Below, one piece after another: positions 1 to 9,326 of a DNA stretch of 64,000 bases. A model generated the notes under the pieces. That model was not told the DNA's origin and did no database searches. It saw nothing but the letters and a program-made list of their open reading frames with translations. A program made the position numbers and the translations under genes. Numbering within the stretch: position 1 is the first letter of the stretch; every line of letters starts with the position of its first letter. The stretch comes from Pseudomonas sp. B21-023 (GTDB lineage Bacteria > Pseudomonadota > Gammaproteobacteria > Pseudomonadales > Pseudomonadaceae): positions 2,949,501 through 3,013,500 of the forward strand of contig NZ_CP087190.1 of assembly GCF_024749165.1 (NCBI RefSeq), in the 5' to 3' direction.

Positions 1-1
1 T

Positions 2-508
2 CCGGCCAGTCGTTACGCCATCCGCCGTTGCGCCGAGCTGCACCTGGGGCACATCACCGGCGCTGGCGACCCCTTCGAACGCGGTAACGGGCGTCCCCTG
101 GACTACGGCCACTGGGCGGCGCACAAGCTGGAAAACCTCAGCCAGCACCGCCTGCGCCACGGTGAAGCGGTGGCGGTGGGAATGTCCCTCGACGGGCTCT
201 ATGCCAATGCCCTGGGTCTGTTGAGCGATGCCGACAGCGAGCGCGTCATCAGCCTGTTGCTCAGGCTTGGCTTCAACCTGTGCCCGCCGGAGCTGAGCCT
301 GAAAGATGCGCATGGGCGTTCGCGGGTGTTGCTCGGGCTGGAGGAGTTTCGCCAGCACCTGGGCGGGCAGCTGTCCATCCCCATGCTCAGCTGCATCGGC
401 ACATCGGTCGACCTGCACGAGATCGATGACGCCCTGATGGAACAGGCGCTGCTGCGGTTGGTCAGCCAGCACGCGCCCCTCACCTTGGGCGAGGGCTGCG
501 CGCAATGA
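2..508 (+). CDS. eboD: EboD, 3-dehydroquinate synthase-like protein (5' end outside window)
   Basis: This is the C-terminal 168 residues of a sugar-phosphate cyclase of the 3-dehydroquinate synthase family; the start lies before the window. The stretch carries the metal-binding and active-site segments of that family, notably DYGHWAAHKLE (about residues 36-46 of the visible part) and HGEAVAVGM. It opens the ebo gene run: its TGA overlaps the ATG of eboC as ATGA. In Ebo clusters this paralogue is thought not to be the housekeeping AroB, and its real substrate is unknown. The identity as EboD rather than AroB rests on the neighbours, which give the complete C-A-B-E-F set directly downstream. 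Confidence 0.88.
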   Translation, partial: PASRYAIRRCAELHLGHITGAGDPFERGNGRPLDYGHWAAHKLENLSQHRLRHGEAVAVGMSLDGLYANALGLLSDADSERVISLLLRLGFNLCPPELSLKDAHGRSRVLLGLEEFRQHLGGQLSIPMLSCIGTSVDLHEIDDALMEQALLRLVSQHAPLTLGEGCAQ

Positions 509-1395
509 GCCAGATCGCGCCGGACCTGAAAACCTGGATGACCGTTGGCCGGGTCTCCAACCTGCCCACAGTGTGGACCAATACCCTGGCCGCCGCCCTG
601 CTGGCCAGCAGTGCCAGCGCCCTGGCGCCACCCTCGTCGCTTGTGTGGCTCCTGCTGCTGGCCATGCTGTCGCTGCTGTACCTGGCCGGCATGCTGCTGA
701 ACGACCTGCTGGACGCCGATTGGGACCAACAGCACAGCAACGCCCGCCCCATCACCCTGGGGCTGGTCAGCCGACGGCAGGTGCGCCAGGGCATCTACGG
801 GTTGCTGCTGCTGGCCGCGACCGCCGCGCTTGGCCTGAGCCGCCTGGTCGAACAGCCGCACTGGCTGCTGGGCAGCGTCACCCTGCTGGTGGGCTGCATT
901 CTCGGCTACAACCTGCTGCACAAGACCCATGTCCACAGCGTCTGGTTGATGGGCGCGTGCCGCTCCGCCCTGTACCTCACCGCGGCAGCCAGCCTGGCGG
1001 TGCCGGCGCAGCCCATCTGGCTGTGCGCGATCCTGCTGGGCGTGTACATCAGCGGCCTGACCTACCTGGCGCGCCAGGAACACCTCAACCAGTTGCTCAG
1101 CCGCCTGCCCCTGCTGCTGATGCTCAGCCCGCTGGCCCTGGCGGCCTACGCCGACACCCTGTGGTTCTGGCCGGTGTTGCTGCTATGGCTGGGCTGGTTG
1201 GGCTGGCACTACTGGCTGCACCTCGCCGATCCGCGGCGCCGACAAGTACGCGCCTTTATCGGCGCGGGGTTGGCGGCCCTGCCGCTGTTCGATGCCCTGG
1301 TCCTGGCTGTGGCCGACCAGCCCTTGGGCAGCCTGCTGTGCGTCCTGGTGTTCTTCCTGCTTCCACACCTCCAACGCTGGATCAAACCGACATGA
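505..1395 (+). CDS. eboC: EboC, UbiA-family prenyltransferase-like membrane protein
   Basis: The 296-residue product is an integral membrane protein with about eight hydrophobic segments. The first Asp-rich motif of UbiA enzymes is recognisable as NDLLDADWD (about residues 67-75), with a matching loop after it (HSNARPITLG), as expected for a polyprenyl-diphosphate binding site. The second Asp-rich motif is weak, so catalytic activity is not certain. It overlaps eboD by ATGA and its own stop overlaps eboA by ATGA, so the three are translationally coupled. In Ebo clusters this protein is proposed to prenylate or act as a membrane component in moving a small molecule across the inner membrane. 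The start is fixed by the overlap. Confidence 0.88.
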   Translation: MSQIAPDLKTWMTVGRVSNLPTVWTNTLAAALLASSASALAPPSSLVWLLLLAMLSLLYLAGMLLNDLLDADWDQQHSNARPITLGLVSRRQVRQGIYGLLLLAATAALGLSRLVEQPHWLLGSVTLLVGCILGYNLLHKTHVHSVWLMGACRSALYLTAAASLAVPAQPIWLCAILLGVYISGLTYLARQEHLNQLLSRLPLLLMLSPLALAAYADTLWFWPVLLLWLGWLGWHYWLHLADPRRRQVRAFIGAGLAALPLFDALVLAVADQPLGSLLCVLVFFLLPHLQRWIKPT

Positions 1396-2165
1396 ACAGT
1401 CATATCGCTTCGTCGCCAACGGCGGCGCTGGACATGAGCCACGACTGCCTGGCCGAACGGCAGCGGGCCTTGATCGCGCAACTCGATCAGGCCGAGTTGC
1501 AGTGGTGGCACCAGGCGCAGACGCGCCTCGGGCAGTCGCCGGACGCCAACACCGCCGCCCTGCTGAGCAGCCAGTGCAAGCGCCGGGTCGGCGACCGGGC
1601 CATGCACGACGATAAGGGCTGGAGCCAGCTGCAAGTGGCGCGCGCGCTGCTGCTGGCGCAGGTCCTCAAGCAGCAACCCCAGGCCAGGCAGCTGCCTTTG
1701 CTGCGCCAGTTGTTCCTGTGGGGCGACGACCAGGAAAAGGTCGCCCTGCTCAAGGCCCTGGACTGGCTCGACAGCCGTGGCGCGTGCTTGGAGCTGGCCT
1801 TGCAGGCCGGGCGCACCAGCAACAGCCAGGTGTTCGCCGCCCTCGCCCTCGACACCCTCTACCCGTCCCGTCACTACCCGGAGCGGGCGTTCCACCAGCT
1901 GGTGCTCAAAGCGCTCGGCATGGGGCTGGACGTGAGCCGCCTGCTCGGCCTGAGCCAGCGCCAAGGCGTCACCCTCAACCAACTGGCCCTTGATCTGCTG
2001 GATGAGCAACTGGCTGCCGCGCGTCCGGTCTCCGGCGGTCTGTACCTGGCGATTGCCTTCAGCCTGCTCAGCCCGGCGCAGCACCAGCGTCTGCTCGGCC
2101 TCTGCCGCCAGCAATGTCTGCCCCCCGGCTGGCATGACCACCTGGCCGGCCACTTACCGACCTGA
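1392..2165 (+). CDS. eboA: EboA domain-containing protein
   Basis: The 257-residue product has no signal peptide or membrane segment and is rich in Leu, Ala and Gln, suggesting an all-helical soluble protein. It sits in the EboA position between eboC and eboB, and features such as DKGWSQLQVARALLL and LFLWGDDQEKVALLKAL fit the EboA family, whose biochemical role is unknown. The frame is open far upstream inside eboC, but the ATGA overlap at 1392 marks the natural start; a later ATG at 1434 is possible. Its stop is followed by a 36 bp gap before eboB. Confidence 0.8.
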   Translation: MNSHIASSPTAALDMSHDCLAERQRALIAQLDQAELQWWHQAQTRLGQSPDANTAALLSSQCKRRVGDRAMHDDKGWSQLQVARALLLAQVLKQQPQARQLPLLRQLFLWGDDQEKVALLKALDWLDSRGACLELALQAGRTSNSQVFAALALDTLYPSRHYPERAFHQLVLKALGMGLDVSRLLGLSQRQGVTLNQLALDLLDEQLAAARPVSGGLYLAIAFSLLSPAQHQRLLGLCRQQCLPPGWHDHLAGHLPT

Positions 2166-2201
2166 TACCCGACGATGCCTTCTCCCTGACGAGGATTCAC
2201 C

Positions 2202-3086
2202 ATGCCCAAGTACTTCGACCCGCATATCCACATGGTCAGCCGCACCACCGACGACTACCAGAACATGGCTGCCGCCGGCATCACCGGGGTGATCGAACCC
2301 GCGTTCTGGCAGGGCCAGGCCAGGACCAGCCTCGGCAGCTTCGTCGACTACTTCGACACCCTGCTGGGTTGGGAGCGCTTTCGCGCCAGCATGTTCGGCA
2401 TCCATCACTTCTGCACTATCGGCCTCAACCCCAAGGAGGCCAACGACCTGTCGATCGCCAATGAAGTGCTGGAGATCCTGCCGCGCTACCTGGTCAAGGA
2501 CGGCGTGGTGGCAGTGGGTGAAATCGGCTACGACGACATCACCCCGGAAGAAGACCGCTTTCTCGCCGCGCAGCTTGAGCTTGCCAAGCAATTCAACCTG
2601 CCGGTGCTGGTGCATACGCCACACCGCGACAAGATCGGCGGCACCAAGCGCACCCTGGCGGTGATCCGTGAAGTCGGCATCGCCGAACACCTGGTGATCA
2701 TCGACCACCTCAACGAACTGACCCTGCCGCTGGTGCTCGACAGCGATTGCTGGCGCGGCCATTCCATCTACCCCAACACCAAGATGTCAGAGCAACGCAT
2801 GGTCGCGCTGCTGCAGCAGTACGGCACGGAAAAGATGGTGGTCAACAGTGCCGCTGACTGGGGCATCAGCGACCCGCTCAAGGTGCCAAAGACCGGCCAG
2901 GCGATGCTGGCCGCAGGCTTCAGCGAGGCCCAGGTCGAACAGGTGCTGTTCCACAACCCGGTGGATTTCTTTGCCCAGAGTGGCCAGCTGGACAAGGCCC
3001 TGGTCAGCACTCCGCTGCCCATCGACCAGCGTCGCCAGTGGCAGGAAAACTCGGCCCTGCGCGGCCAGGATCCGGTGGTCAAATGA
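2202..3086 (+). CDS. eboB: EboB, TatD-family metal-dependent hydrolase
   Basis: The 294-residue protein is an amidohydrolase-superfamily TIM barrel of the TatD type. Visible metal ligands are the N-terminal DPHIH (residues 7-11), the glutamate of GEIGYD (about 107-112), the histidines of LVHTPH and IIDHL, and a late aspartate in NSAADWGISD. It lacks a signal peptide and should be cytoplasmic. The family includes nucleases and small-molecule hydrolases, and the Ebo member has no established substrate. An ATGA overlap at its end couples it to eboE. Confidence 0.88.
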   Translation: MPKYFDPHIHMVSRTTDDYQNMAAAGITGVIEPAFWQGQARTSLGSFVDYFDTLLGWERFRASMFGIHHFCTIGLNPKEANDLSIANEVLEILPRYLVKDGVVAVGEIGYDDITPEEDRFLAAQLELAKQFNLPVLVHTPHRDKIGGTKRTLAVIREVGIAEHLVIIDHLNELTLPLVLDSDCWRGHSIYPNTKMSEQRMVALLQQYGTEKMVVNSAADWGISDPLKVPKTGQAMLAAGFSEAQVEQVLFHNPVDFFAQSGQLDKALVSTPLPIDQRRQWQENSALRGQDPVVK

Positions 3087-4315
3087 GCGCTGCCCGGGGA
3101 TGGAGCGCCACGCAGCTGGGCTACTGCGGCAATGTGCACCCGGCACCGGACCTGGCCGCGCTGCGCACCTCCATCAAGCTGCACTTCCAGGGCGTGCGCA
3201 GACTGCGCGGGCTCGAGGTGCAAGACAGCGGGCTGTGGATCAGCGCCCGCGCCGCTTCCGAGTTGCGCGAAGCGTCGGCACGGCAGGCGTTTCTCGACCT
3301 GCTGCGACGCAGCGGGCTGCGCCTGACCTCGCTCAACGGTTTTCCCTACGGGCAGTTCCATGAGGGCGCGGTGAAGGCTGCCGTGTACCTGCCCAGCTGG
3401 GCCGAGCCGCAACGGCTGGCGTACAGTCTGGAGTTGGCGCGGCTGCTTGCCGAGGCCCTGCCGCCGGACTGCCAGCAAGGGGTGATCTCCAGCGTGCCGC
3501 TGGGCTACGCCGCCCACTGGAGCCCGGCGCTGCAGCAGCGTGCCGAGGAACAGTTGCGCCAGCTCACGACGGCACTGGCCCGGCTGCACCAGGAAACCGG
3601 CAAGAAGATCATGATATGCCTGGAAATGGAGCCGGACTGCGTGCTGCAGAGCACCGACCAGGCCATCGCCTTCTTCCACCACTGGCAGGCCAGTGACCCA
3701 TACCATGAGTACCTGGCACTGTGCTTCGACGTCTGCCACCAGGCGGTGATGTTCGAGGACTGCCGGCAGTCCCTGGAAAGGCTGCGCCAGGCCGGGATAC
3801 CCATCGGCAAGATCCAGCTGTCCAATGCGATGATCTGCCGCCTGCCGGCCCAGGACATTCACCGTTGCGCCCAGATACTCGAGGTGCTGGGCGGCTTTGC
3901 CGAAGCCACCTATCTGCACCAGGTGCAGGCGCACGACAGCCAAGGCCACCTGTGCGCCTGGGCGGACCTGCCGGCTGCGCTCGCCGCCTGCCTGGCGGAG
4001 CCCGGGCGCTACCGGGAGTTGCGGGTTCACTTCCACATCCCGCTGTTCAGCGAACACCTGCTGCTGCCGGAGCTCGGCGCCAGCCAGGCCTCCCTGGCGC
4101 AGACCTTCGATTTTCTCGCCGCGCACGAGGACACCCGTCCCGTGCTGGAAGTGGAAACCTACAGCTGGGGCGTTCTGCCTACGCAACTGCGACCCACCAC
4201 CGCCCCTGCCCAGCAACAGGGCATCAGCGACGAGTTGCGTTGGGTCGAGGAGCAGTTGCGCCAGCGTCGCCTGCTGCAACCCCACGCACAGGAGGTGTGT
4301 GCCGATGCCCTCTGA
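3083..4315 (+). CDS. eboE: EboE, xylose-isomerase-like TIM-barrel protein
   Basis: The 410-residue product resembles sugar phosphate isomerases/epimerases with a xylose-isomerase-like TIM barrel. Conserved-looking segments include TQLGYCGNVHPAPDL near the N terminus, a strand-end glutamate in ICLEMEPDC, LCFDVCHQA and RVHFHIPLF, which together look like a metal site (E, D/H, H). The start at 3083 is chosen because it overlaps the eboB stop as ATGA; a longer frame begins inside eboB but has no ribosome site. It overlaps eboF by 11 bp. Named a metabolite traffic protein in other Ebo clusters; the reaction is unknown. Confidence 0.86.
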   Translation: MSAARGWSATQLGYCGNVHPAPDLAALRTSIKLHFQGVRRLRGLEVQDSGLWISARAASELREASARQAFLDLLRRSGLRLTSLNGFPYGQFHEGAVKAAVYLPSWAEPQRLAYSLELARLLAEALPPDCQQGVISSVPLGYAAHWSPALQQRAEEQLRQLTTALARLHQETGKKIMICLEMEPDCVLQSTDQAIAFFHHWQASDPYHEYLALCFDVCHQAVMFEDCRQSLERLRQAGIPIGKIQLSNAMICRLPAQDIHRCAQILEVLGGFAEATYLHQVQAHDSQGHLCAWADLPAALAACLAEPGRYRELRVHFHIPLFSEHLLLPELGASQASLAQTFDFLAAHEDTRPVLEVETYSWGVLPTQLRPTTAPAQQQGISDELRWVEEQLRQRRLLQPHAQEVCADAL

Positions 4316-5750
4316 ACAGCCCCGCCAACCGCTGCTGCTGATCAACGTGGTCGGGCTGACGCCTGCGCTGCTGGGCACGGCAACGCCGCACATCAACCGG
4401 CTGTTGCAAAAGGCCAGGATGGCCAGCCTGCAACCGGTGTTCCCTGCCGTCACCTCCACGGTGCAGGCCTCGATCCTCACCGGGCTGCCACCGTCAGGGC
4501 ACGGCATCGTTGGCAATGGCTGGTACTTTCGCGACCAGGCCGAAGTGCGTTTCTGGCTGCAACCCAACGCCCTGATCCAGGGCGAGAAGGTCTGGCAGAC
4601 GCTCAAGCGCGAGCTGCCGGGCTTCCGCTGCAGCCAGTTGTTCTGGTGGTACAACATGTACGCCGACGTCGATGCCGCCATTACCCCGCGCCCGCACTAT
4701 CCGGCCGATGGCCGCAAGCTGTTCGGCCTGTACTCCTCCCCGGCAAACCTGCATGCGCGGATCGAAGCGCGGATCGGCGCGTTTCCGTTCCCGGCGTTCT
4801 GGGGGCCGGCCGCCGGCATCGCCTCCAGTCGCTGGATCGTCGATTGCGCCATTGCCGAGTTCCAGCTCGATCGCCCGGACCTGCAGCTGGTCTACCTGCC
4901 ACACCTCGACTACTGTCTGCAGCGCCTGGGGCCAGAGCACCCGTCGATCGTCGACGAAGTGCGGGCCATCGACGCCGAGGTTGGCCGCCTGCTGGGCTTC
5001 GCCAAGGCGCAAGGCGCGGCCGTGATGCTGCTGTCGGAGTATGGTATCGAAGCGGTCAGTCAATCGGTGTCCATCAATCGCCTGCTGCGCGCCGAAGGTC
5101 TGCTGCAGGTGCGCCAGTCACTGACCTGGGAACTGCTCGACCCCGGCGCCAGCGATGCGTTCGCCGTCGTCGACCACCAGATTGCCCATGTCTACGTCCG
5201 CCAAGCCCGCGACATCCCTCGGGTCAAAGCCCTGCTGCAAGGCCAGCCCGGCATTGAGCGGGTGCTGGACAGGGCCGAGCAGCAGGCCTGGCAACTGGAC
5301 CATGCGCGCAGTGGCGAACTGGTCGCCATAGCCGCCGCCGATCATTGGTTCGACTATCGCTACTGGCTAGACGATCGCAAGGCACCGGACTTCGCCCGCA
5401 CCGTGGACATCCACCGCAAGCCCGGCTACGACCCGCTGGAGTTGTTCATCGACCCCGCCATCCGTTTCCCCAGGCTGAAAGCGGCGCGGCGCCTGCTGCA
5501 GAAGAAGCTCGGCTTTCGCTACTACATGGACCTGATCCCGCTCGACACCTCGATGGTGCGTGGCAGCCACGGCCGTCTGCCCGCCAGCGCGCAGACCGGG
5601 CCACTGCTCATTACCGATTGTGATCTGCCGTTGCCGGGCAGCCTGCCGGCGACAGCGGTGAAGCAACTGCTCCTGCAGCATTTTCTGGGGCACTCATACA
5701 CCGACCTGGCCAAAGCCAAGGAGCCTACATGCGGCGAGCCATTTCAATAA
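4305..5750 (+). CDS. eboF: EboF, alkaline phosphatase/phosphodiesterase-superfamily protein
   Basis: The 481-residue protein belongs to the alkaline phosphatase/nucleotide pyrophosphatase superfamily. The expected nucleophile region is visible as FPAVTSTVQASILTG (about residues 47-61), with metal-binding segments VYLPHLDYC and LLSEYGIE and a late IHRKPGYDP. A good Shine-Dalgarno, AGGAGGTGT, lies just before the ATG at 4305 and settles the start. No signal peptide is seen, so it acts in the cytoplasm unless moved by a partner. The end overlaps the next gene by 22 bp, which ties the Ebo genes to the unnamed haem-protein genes downstream. Confidence 0.86.
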   Translation: MPSEQPRQPLLLINVVGLTPALLGTATPHINRLLQKARMASLQPVFPAVTSTVQASILTGLPPSGHGIVGNGWYFRDQAEVRFWLQPNALIQGEKVWQTLKRELPGFRCSQLFWWYNMYADVDAAITPRPHYPADGRKLFGLYSSPANLHARIEARIGAFPFPAFWGPAAGIASSRWIVDCAIAEFQLDRPDLQLVYLPHLDYCLQRLGPEHPSIVDEVRAIDAEVGRLLGFAKAQGAAVMLLSEYGIEAVSQSVSINRLLRAEGLLQVRQSLTWELLDPGASDAFAVVDHQIAHVYVRQARDIPRVKALLQGQPGIERVLDRAEQQAWQLDHARSGELVAIAAADHWFDYRYWLDDRKAPDFARTVDIHRKPGYDPLELFIDPAIRFPRLKAARRLLQKKLGFRYYMDLIPLDTSMVRGSHGRLPASAQTGPLLITDCDLPLPGSLPATAVKQLLLQHFLGHSYTDLAKAKEPTCGEPFQ

Positions 5751-6871
5751 CCGTCCTCAGCGCACTGGCCGGACTGGCCCAGGCCGAGGGCCCCCCCCCC
5801 TTCGATTGCAACCAGTTCATGCAGTTTGGCGGCAACGTCGACCAGGCCCGGCAGACCTTCGCCCAAGGGCCGGAAAGCATGAGCTGGAACTGGTTCGTCT
5901 GCCTGAACCAGCCGGTCGAGTCGAACAGCCCCAACCGGGTCTGGGAAACCCTCAAACCCTCGGACCAGGTCTACCTGAGCAATGGCGCCGCGCCGCTGCC
6001 CTGGGGCCAGAGCGAGCCGGTGCCGGCCGCGGTGCTGCAGGCCGCCCAGGCCCAGGGCCTGAACCCCAACCGCACGTTCCACAACCTCAACGCCGTGCAG
6101 CAGGTGGATGGCCTGATCCTGGAAATGGGCGGCGCGGTACCCACCGCGCAACAGGGGCAACCGGTGCGTTTCCAGCTGTTGATGGGCGAGGACACCTTCA
6201 ACTACATCGTGCAAAAGCAGGTGTACAACGTGAACGGCCAGGCTGCCTTGACCAGCAACCTGGCCTTTCCCTCCACCGCCTGGGAGCTCAAGGCCGCCTG
6301 GCTGTGGATCGGCAATGACCCGGATTATCAGCAGCAACTGCAAGGCGATGGCTACTACATTGCCCAGGCCTACTACCAGCAGGACAACGGCCAGTACCAG
6401 GTCGGCTACGCTGCGCTCAGTGGCCTGCACGTGGTCAACAAGCTGAACCCGCAATGGGTGTGGACCACCTTCGAGAATCGCAACAACGGCAAGTACACCG
6501 TGACCAACGCGGTTCCCCCGACCCCGATGAGCAACAGCACCGGGCCGACCCCGGCGGCGCAGACCGCCAACAGCACCTTCCAGGCCATGTACCCGGCACT
6601 GGCGCAATACGAACTGATCGGTACCCAGTCCGAGACCAATCCGACGTTGCTGGCCAACTCCCAGCTCGAGTCGGCCTTCCAGAGCCAGTCCTCGTGCTTC
6701 GCCTGCCATGGCACCGCGGCCTACTCCAAGACCAAGGGCTATTTCAATTTCGCCCAGAAGCAGCAGGGCGGCATTGTCTATCCGACTGCCGAAGTGCCGG
6801 CGTCCGAGTTCGCCGGGTACAACAAACTGGACTTTGTCTGGTCGCTGAAACGCGCCCAGTGGCAACGCTAA
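5729..6871 (+). CDS. Exported protein with one CXXCH haem motif (copy 1 of paralogous pair)
   Basis: The 380-residue product begins with a signal peptide (about residues 1-19, ending LAGLAQA) and has a single c-type haem attachment motif, CFACH, near residue 322, so it is probably a periplasmic monohaem protein. The central part (FNYIVQKQVYN, AWLWIG, LSGLHVVNK, WVWTTFEN) matches segments of the product of 10270-11562 in the same order, so the two are paralogues. It overlaps eboF by 22 bp, with AAGGAG before the ATG. Immediately after the signal peptide codons is a run of ten C (5791-5800), which could slip and shift the frame. I do not recognise a named family. Confidence 0.8.
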   Translation: MRRAISITVLSALAGLAQAEGPPPFDCNQFMQFGGNVDQARQTFAQGPESMSWNWFVCLNQPVESNSPNRVWETLKPSDQVYLSNGAAPLPWGQSEPVPAAVLQAAQAQGLNPNRTFHNLNAVQQVDGLILEMGGAVPTAQQGQPVRFQLLMGEDTFNYIVQKQVYNVNGQAALTSNLAFPSTAWELKAAWLWIGNDPDYQQQLQGDGYYIAQAYYQQDNGQYQVGYAALSGLHVVNKLNPQWVWTTFENRNNGKYTVTNAVPPTPMSNSTGPTPAAQTANSTFQAMYPALAQYELIGTQSETNPTLLANSQLESAFQSQSSCFACHGTAAYSKTKGYFNFAQKQQGGIVYPTAEVPASEFAGYNKLDFVWSLKRAQWQR

Positions 6872-6881
6872 GGAGCATGAC

Positions 6882-9269
6882 ATGAGCGTACTGAACTTCC
6901 CGCGCATCTACCTCGGCGGCCATATGTTCTGGAGCCCGCCGACCGCCAACAACAACGACATGTACCCGCTGTACGATGCCTCGAAGATGCGCTTGAACTG
7001 GCGCTTCCTCGAGTACTACAAGATCAACCCGGCGAATGCCAGCAGCAAGTTGATGCCATGGGTGATCGCCCCGCAGGTGCTGCTCGAAGCGCCCACTTAT
7101 GTGACCCAGGTGCCGGGCAACGTCGCGCAGAATCCCAGCGTGATGATCCCCGGCGAGTGGAACCTGTTCGGCGACAACGCCTGCGGCACCGTCAACTACA
7201 CGCCGGCAGATCCCACGATCCCGGCGACCGCCTCCGTCATCACCGGCGGCGAGCTGCCCAATGGCGGCTATGTCAGCCAGGACCCGCTGATCAACCAGAC
7301 CTACAACCTGCTCGGCAATCCGTTCGGCAGTGACGCCCCCACTCCGGCGCGCTTCGTCGACGTCAGCCCCTGGCAGAACACCTTCACCGCGCTGTATTTC
7401 GACCGGCTGGTGCTCGGCGACGCCCAGTGCGGCCTGACGCTCAAGCGCGAGCACCGCATGCTCGATCGCTTTCTCAACTTCAACTGGGCCAACCTCGGTG
7501 GCCTCATCTATGTAACCACCACCTGGCAGACCTGCTTCCCGAAAGAAAACCTGACCTGGGCGATCGGTAACTCGCAACTTCTGCAGAACCTGCAGCAACA
7601 GATGGAGCAGCAGAAGGCCAAAGGGCTGATGTTCCGCTTCTCCACCTACCTGACCTGCTACGACAAGAACGGCATCTTCAACGACCAGCCACCCATCAAT
7701 ACCCATTCCACCGCCCCGGCGGATCTGGCCAATGTGCAGGCGATGTACCAGAAAGGCCTGGAAAATGTCGGCAGCATCTTCTTCAACCCCGCCTACAGCC
7801 GCACCGCCGGCACCCTGGGCCTGTGGTTCGACGACGAGTTCCCCACGGCGCCGGCCGGGCGGCGGCTGGTCCCTGGTGATCCGGTACAGTTGCAGAAGGA
7901 CGGTGTGGACTTCAAACTCATGACATTGGGGGTCATCTCGGCGCAGGTGCATGACGACACCCTGTCGCTGGATCTGCTCAACGGGTTCCCCAGCTATTCC
8001 CTCGACCCGGACGCCAAGATACCGGTGGCGGCGAAGTTCGACGCCGGCAGCTATCAACTGGGCGTGCGCCAGGGCGAGCAGTTCACGCCACTGGCCAGTT
8101 TCGGCTACGACGACTATCAGCAGGCGGCATTCGACAAGCGCTCAGGGATCCTCGACCTGCCGTTGAGCGCCGAGGCGCAGAAACAGCTGCAAAGCGGATC
8201 GCTGGAGCTGCAGCAGCAAGGCACCACGCCGGTGAAGGCGGCGACCCAGCAGATGTGGACCGCCGAAGTGGTCGAGAGCGCCAGCTTCATCGACGTCGGC
8301 GACACCAGGACCTTGCAGATCATGGTGCAGTACGACGGTCTGCCAGCGCCGGCCGGCACCGTGCTGTCGGTGGCCGAATACAACAACGCCTACATGATGT
8401 GCACCACCGACTACTACCTGGCGTTCAGCAACCCGGCCGACTTCACGCTGTTCCTGGAGGACCCAGACGATCCCGCCAACAACACCCCCAACCTGCCGCA
8501 GTTCGTCGGTACCCCGTCGCTCACCCGCCAGCTGAGCGAAGGCACGGGCCGCAGGCTCACGGCGGTCCACCCCGCCGGCCCGACCACCGGCATGAAAGCG
8601 GTGAGCTACCAGCAGTACCTGCCCACGCCAGGCTCGGTGGCCCTGAGCCCCAGCCTGGCGTTCGCCAACCCCATCCAGGGCCAGGGCACACTGAAGGATG
8701 AGCCGAAGGGCAACGTGCAGTACAGCACCACGCAGATAACTACAGACGCGAACGGAGTTGCCCTGCTGACCGTCAAGGCCGTGGCATCGGGATTCCCGAC
8801 CTTGCGCTTCTTCGTGCATGAGGACAAGCAGCCGCCGCAGATCCCGTTCAGCTTCAAATTGATGCAAACCTACACCGACTTCCTCGCGCCGCTGCGCGTG
8901 CTGCCCCAGGAGCCGGAGATACAGCAGGCGTTCGTCGATGCCTGGAACCAGGTCTACAAGCAGCAGAACGCCGGCCAGTTGATCTGGGAAAGCTTCATCT
9001 ACCCACTCATCCTGCAGCCGTTCTTCTACATGTACCCGATCATGAACAAGTACATGCCGCTGAACTCCCTGGCCCGCATAGAAGGCGCGGTCGACCAGCT
9101 GATCGTGCTGATCAGCAAGGAGTACCAGGAGGAAAGCACCCTGGCGATGCCCATCACCCGGGACATGCCGCAAAGCCGTCGGGCGGTGCTGGAGCTCTGG
9201 GCCCAGGCCCTGGTGAAACGCAACTACCCACCCATCGAGCTGAGCATGAGCGACTTCCCGCAAGGCTGA
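6882..9269 (+). CDS. Large protein of unknown function (copy 1 of paralogous pair)
   Basis: The 795-residue product starts 10 bp after the haem protein gene, with GGAG before the ATG. It has no signal peptide and no clear membrane segment. The N terminus MSVLNFPRIYLGGHMFW and the C-terminal part (FLAPLRVLPQ, YPIMNKYMPLNS, TLAMPITRDMPQSRRAVLEL) resemble the matching ends of the 11566-13377 product (MSILNGPRLNFWGG, FPAMSRYVPLNQ, TLFMPVVRSMSPSQRALLRA), so they are diverged paralogues. Many Asn, Tyr, Pro and Trp suggest a beta-rich or extended fold. I recognise no catalytic motif. Because it is always paired here with a haem protein, a redox or substrate-binding role is conceivable, but this is inference. 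Confidence 0.75.
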   Translation: MSVLNFPRIYLGGHMFWSPPTANNNDMYPLYDASKMRLNWRFLEYYKINPANASSKLMPWVIAPQVLLEAPTYVTQVPGNVAQNPSVMIPGEWNLFGDNACGTVNYTPADPTIPATASVITGGELPNGGYVSQDPLINQTYNLLGNPFGSDAPTPARFVDVSPWQNTFTALYFDRLVLGDAQCGLTLKREHRMLDRFLNFNWANLGGLIYVTTTWQTCFPKENLTWAIGNSQLLQNLQQQMEQQKAKGLMFRFSTYLTCYDKNGIFNDQPPINTHSTAPADLANVQAMYQKGLENVGSIFFNPAYSRTAGTLGLWFDDEFPTAPAGRRLVPGDPVQLQKDGVDFKLMTLGVISAQVHDDTLSLDLLNGFPSYSLDPDAKIPVAAKFDAGSYQLGVRQGEQFTPLASFGYDDYQQAAFDKRSGILDLPLSAEAQKQLQSGSLELQQQGTTPVKAATQQMWTAEVVESASFIDVGDTRTLQIMVQYDGLPAPAGTVLSVAEYNNAYMMCTTDYYLAFSNPADFTLFLEDPDDPANNTPNLPQFVGTPSLTRQLSEGTGRRLTAVHPAGPTTGMKAVSYQQYLPTPGSVALSPSLAFANPIQGQGTLKDEPKGNVQYSTTQITTDANGVALLTVKAVASGFPTLRFFVHEDKQPPQIPFSFKLMQTYTDFLAPLRVLPQEPEIQQAFVDAWNQVYKQQNAGQLIWESFIYPLILQPFFYMYPIMNKYMPLNSLARIEGAVDQLIVLISKEYQEESTLAMPITRDMPQSRRAVLELWAQALVKRNYPPIELSMSDFPQG

Positions 9270-9280
9270 CCGGCAGGACT

Positions 9281-9306
9281 GCCGGGTGACGAGGCTGTCA
9301 CCCGGC
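9281..9306 (+). repeat. Intergenic hairpin between two unknown genes
   Basis: A perfect 10-bp inverted repeat (GCCGGGTGAC / GTCACCCGGC) with a 6-nt loop lies in the 57 bp between the stop at 9269 and the start at 9327. There is no T-run after it, so it looks more like an mRNA-stabilising or partial-termination hairpin than an intrinsic terminator. A smaller overlapping hairpin (9270-9285) shares part of the left arm, so the two cannot form together. Confidence 0.55.
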
Positions 9307-9326
9307 ACACTTCACAGGAGTGTCCC

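Noticed and set aside
2..508. The housekeeping 3-dehydroquinate synthase AroB.
   Set aside because: It is followed by the full eboC-A-B-E-F set with coupled overlaps, while the shikimate-pathway gene here (DAHP synthase) is 47 kb away and separately controlled.
573..1391. Extension of the eboA frame back into eboC.
   Set aside because: The upstream part is low-complexity Pro/Arg/Ala sequence out of frame with the UbiA-like protein; the ATGA overlap at 1392 is the natural start.
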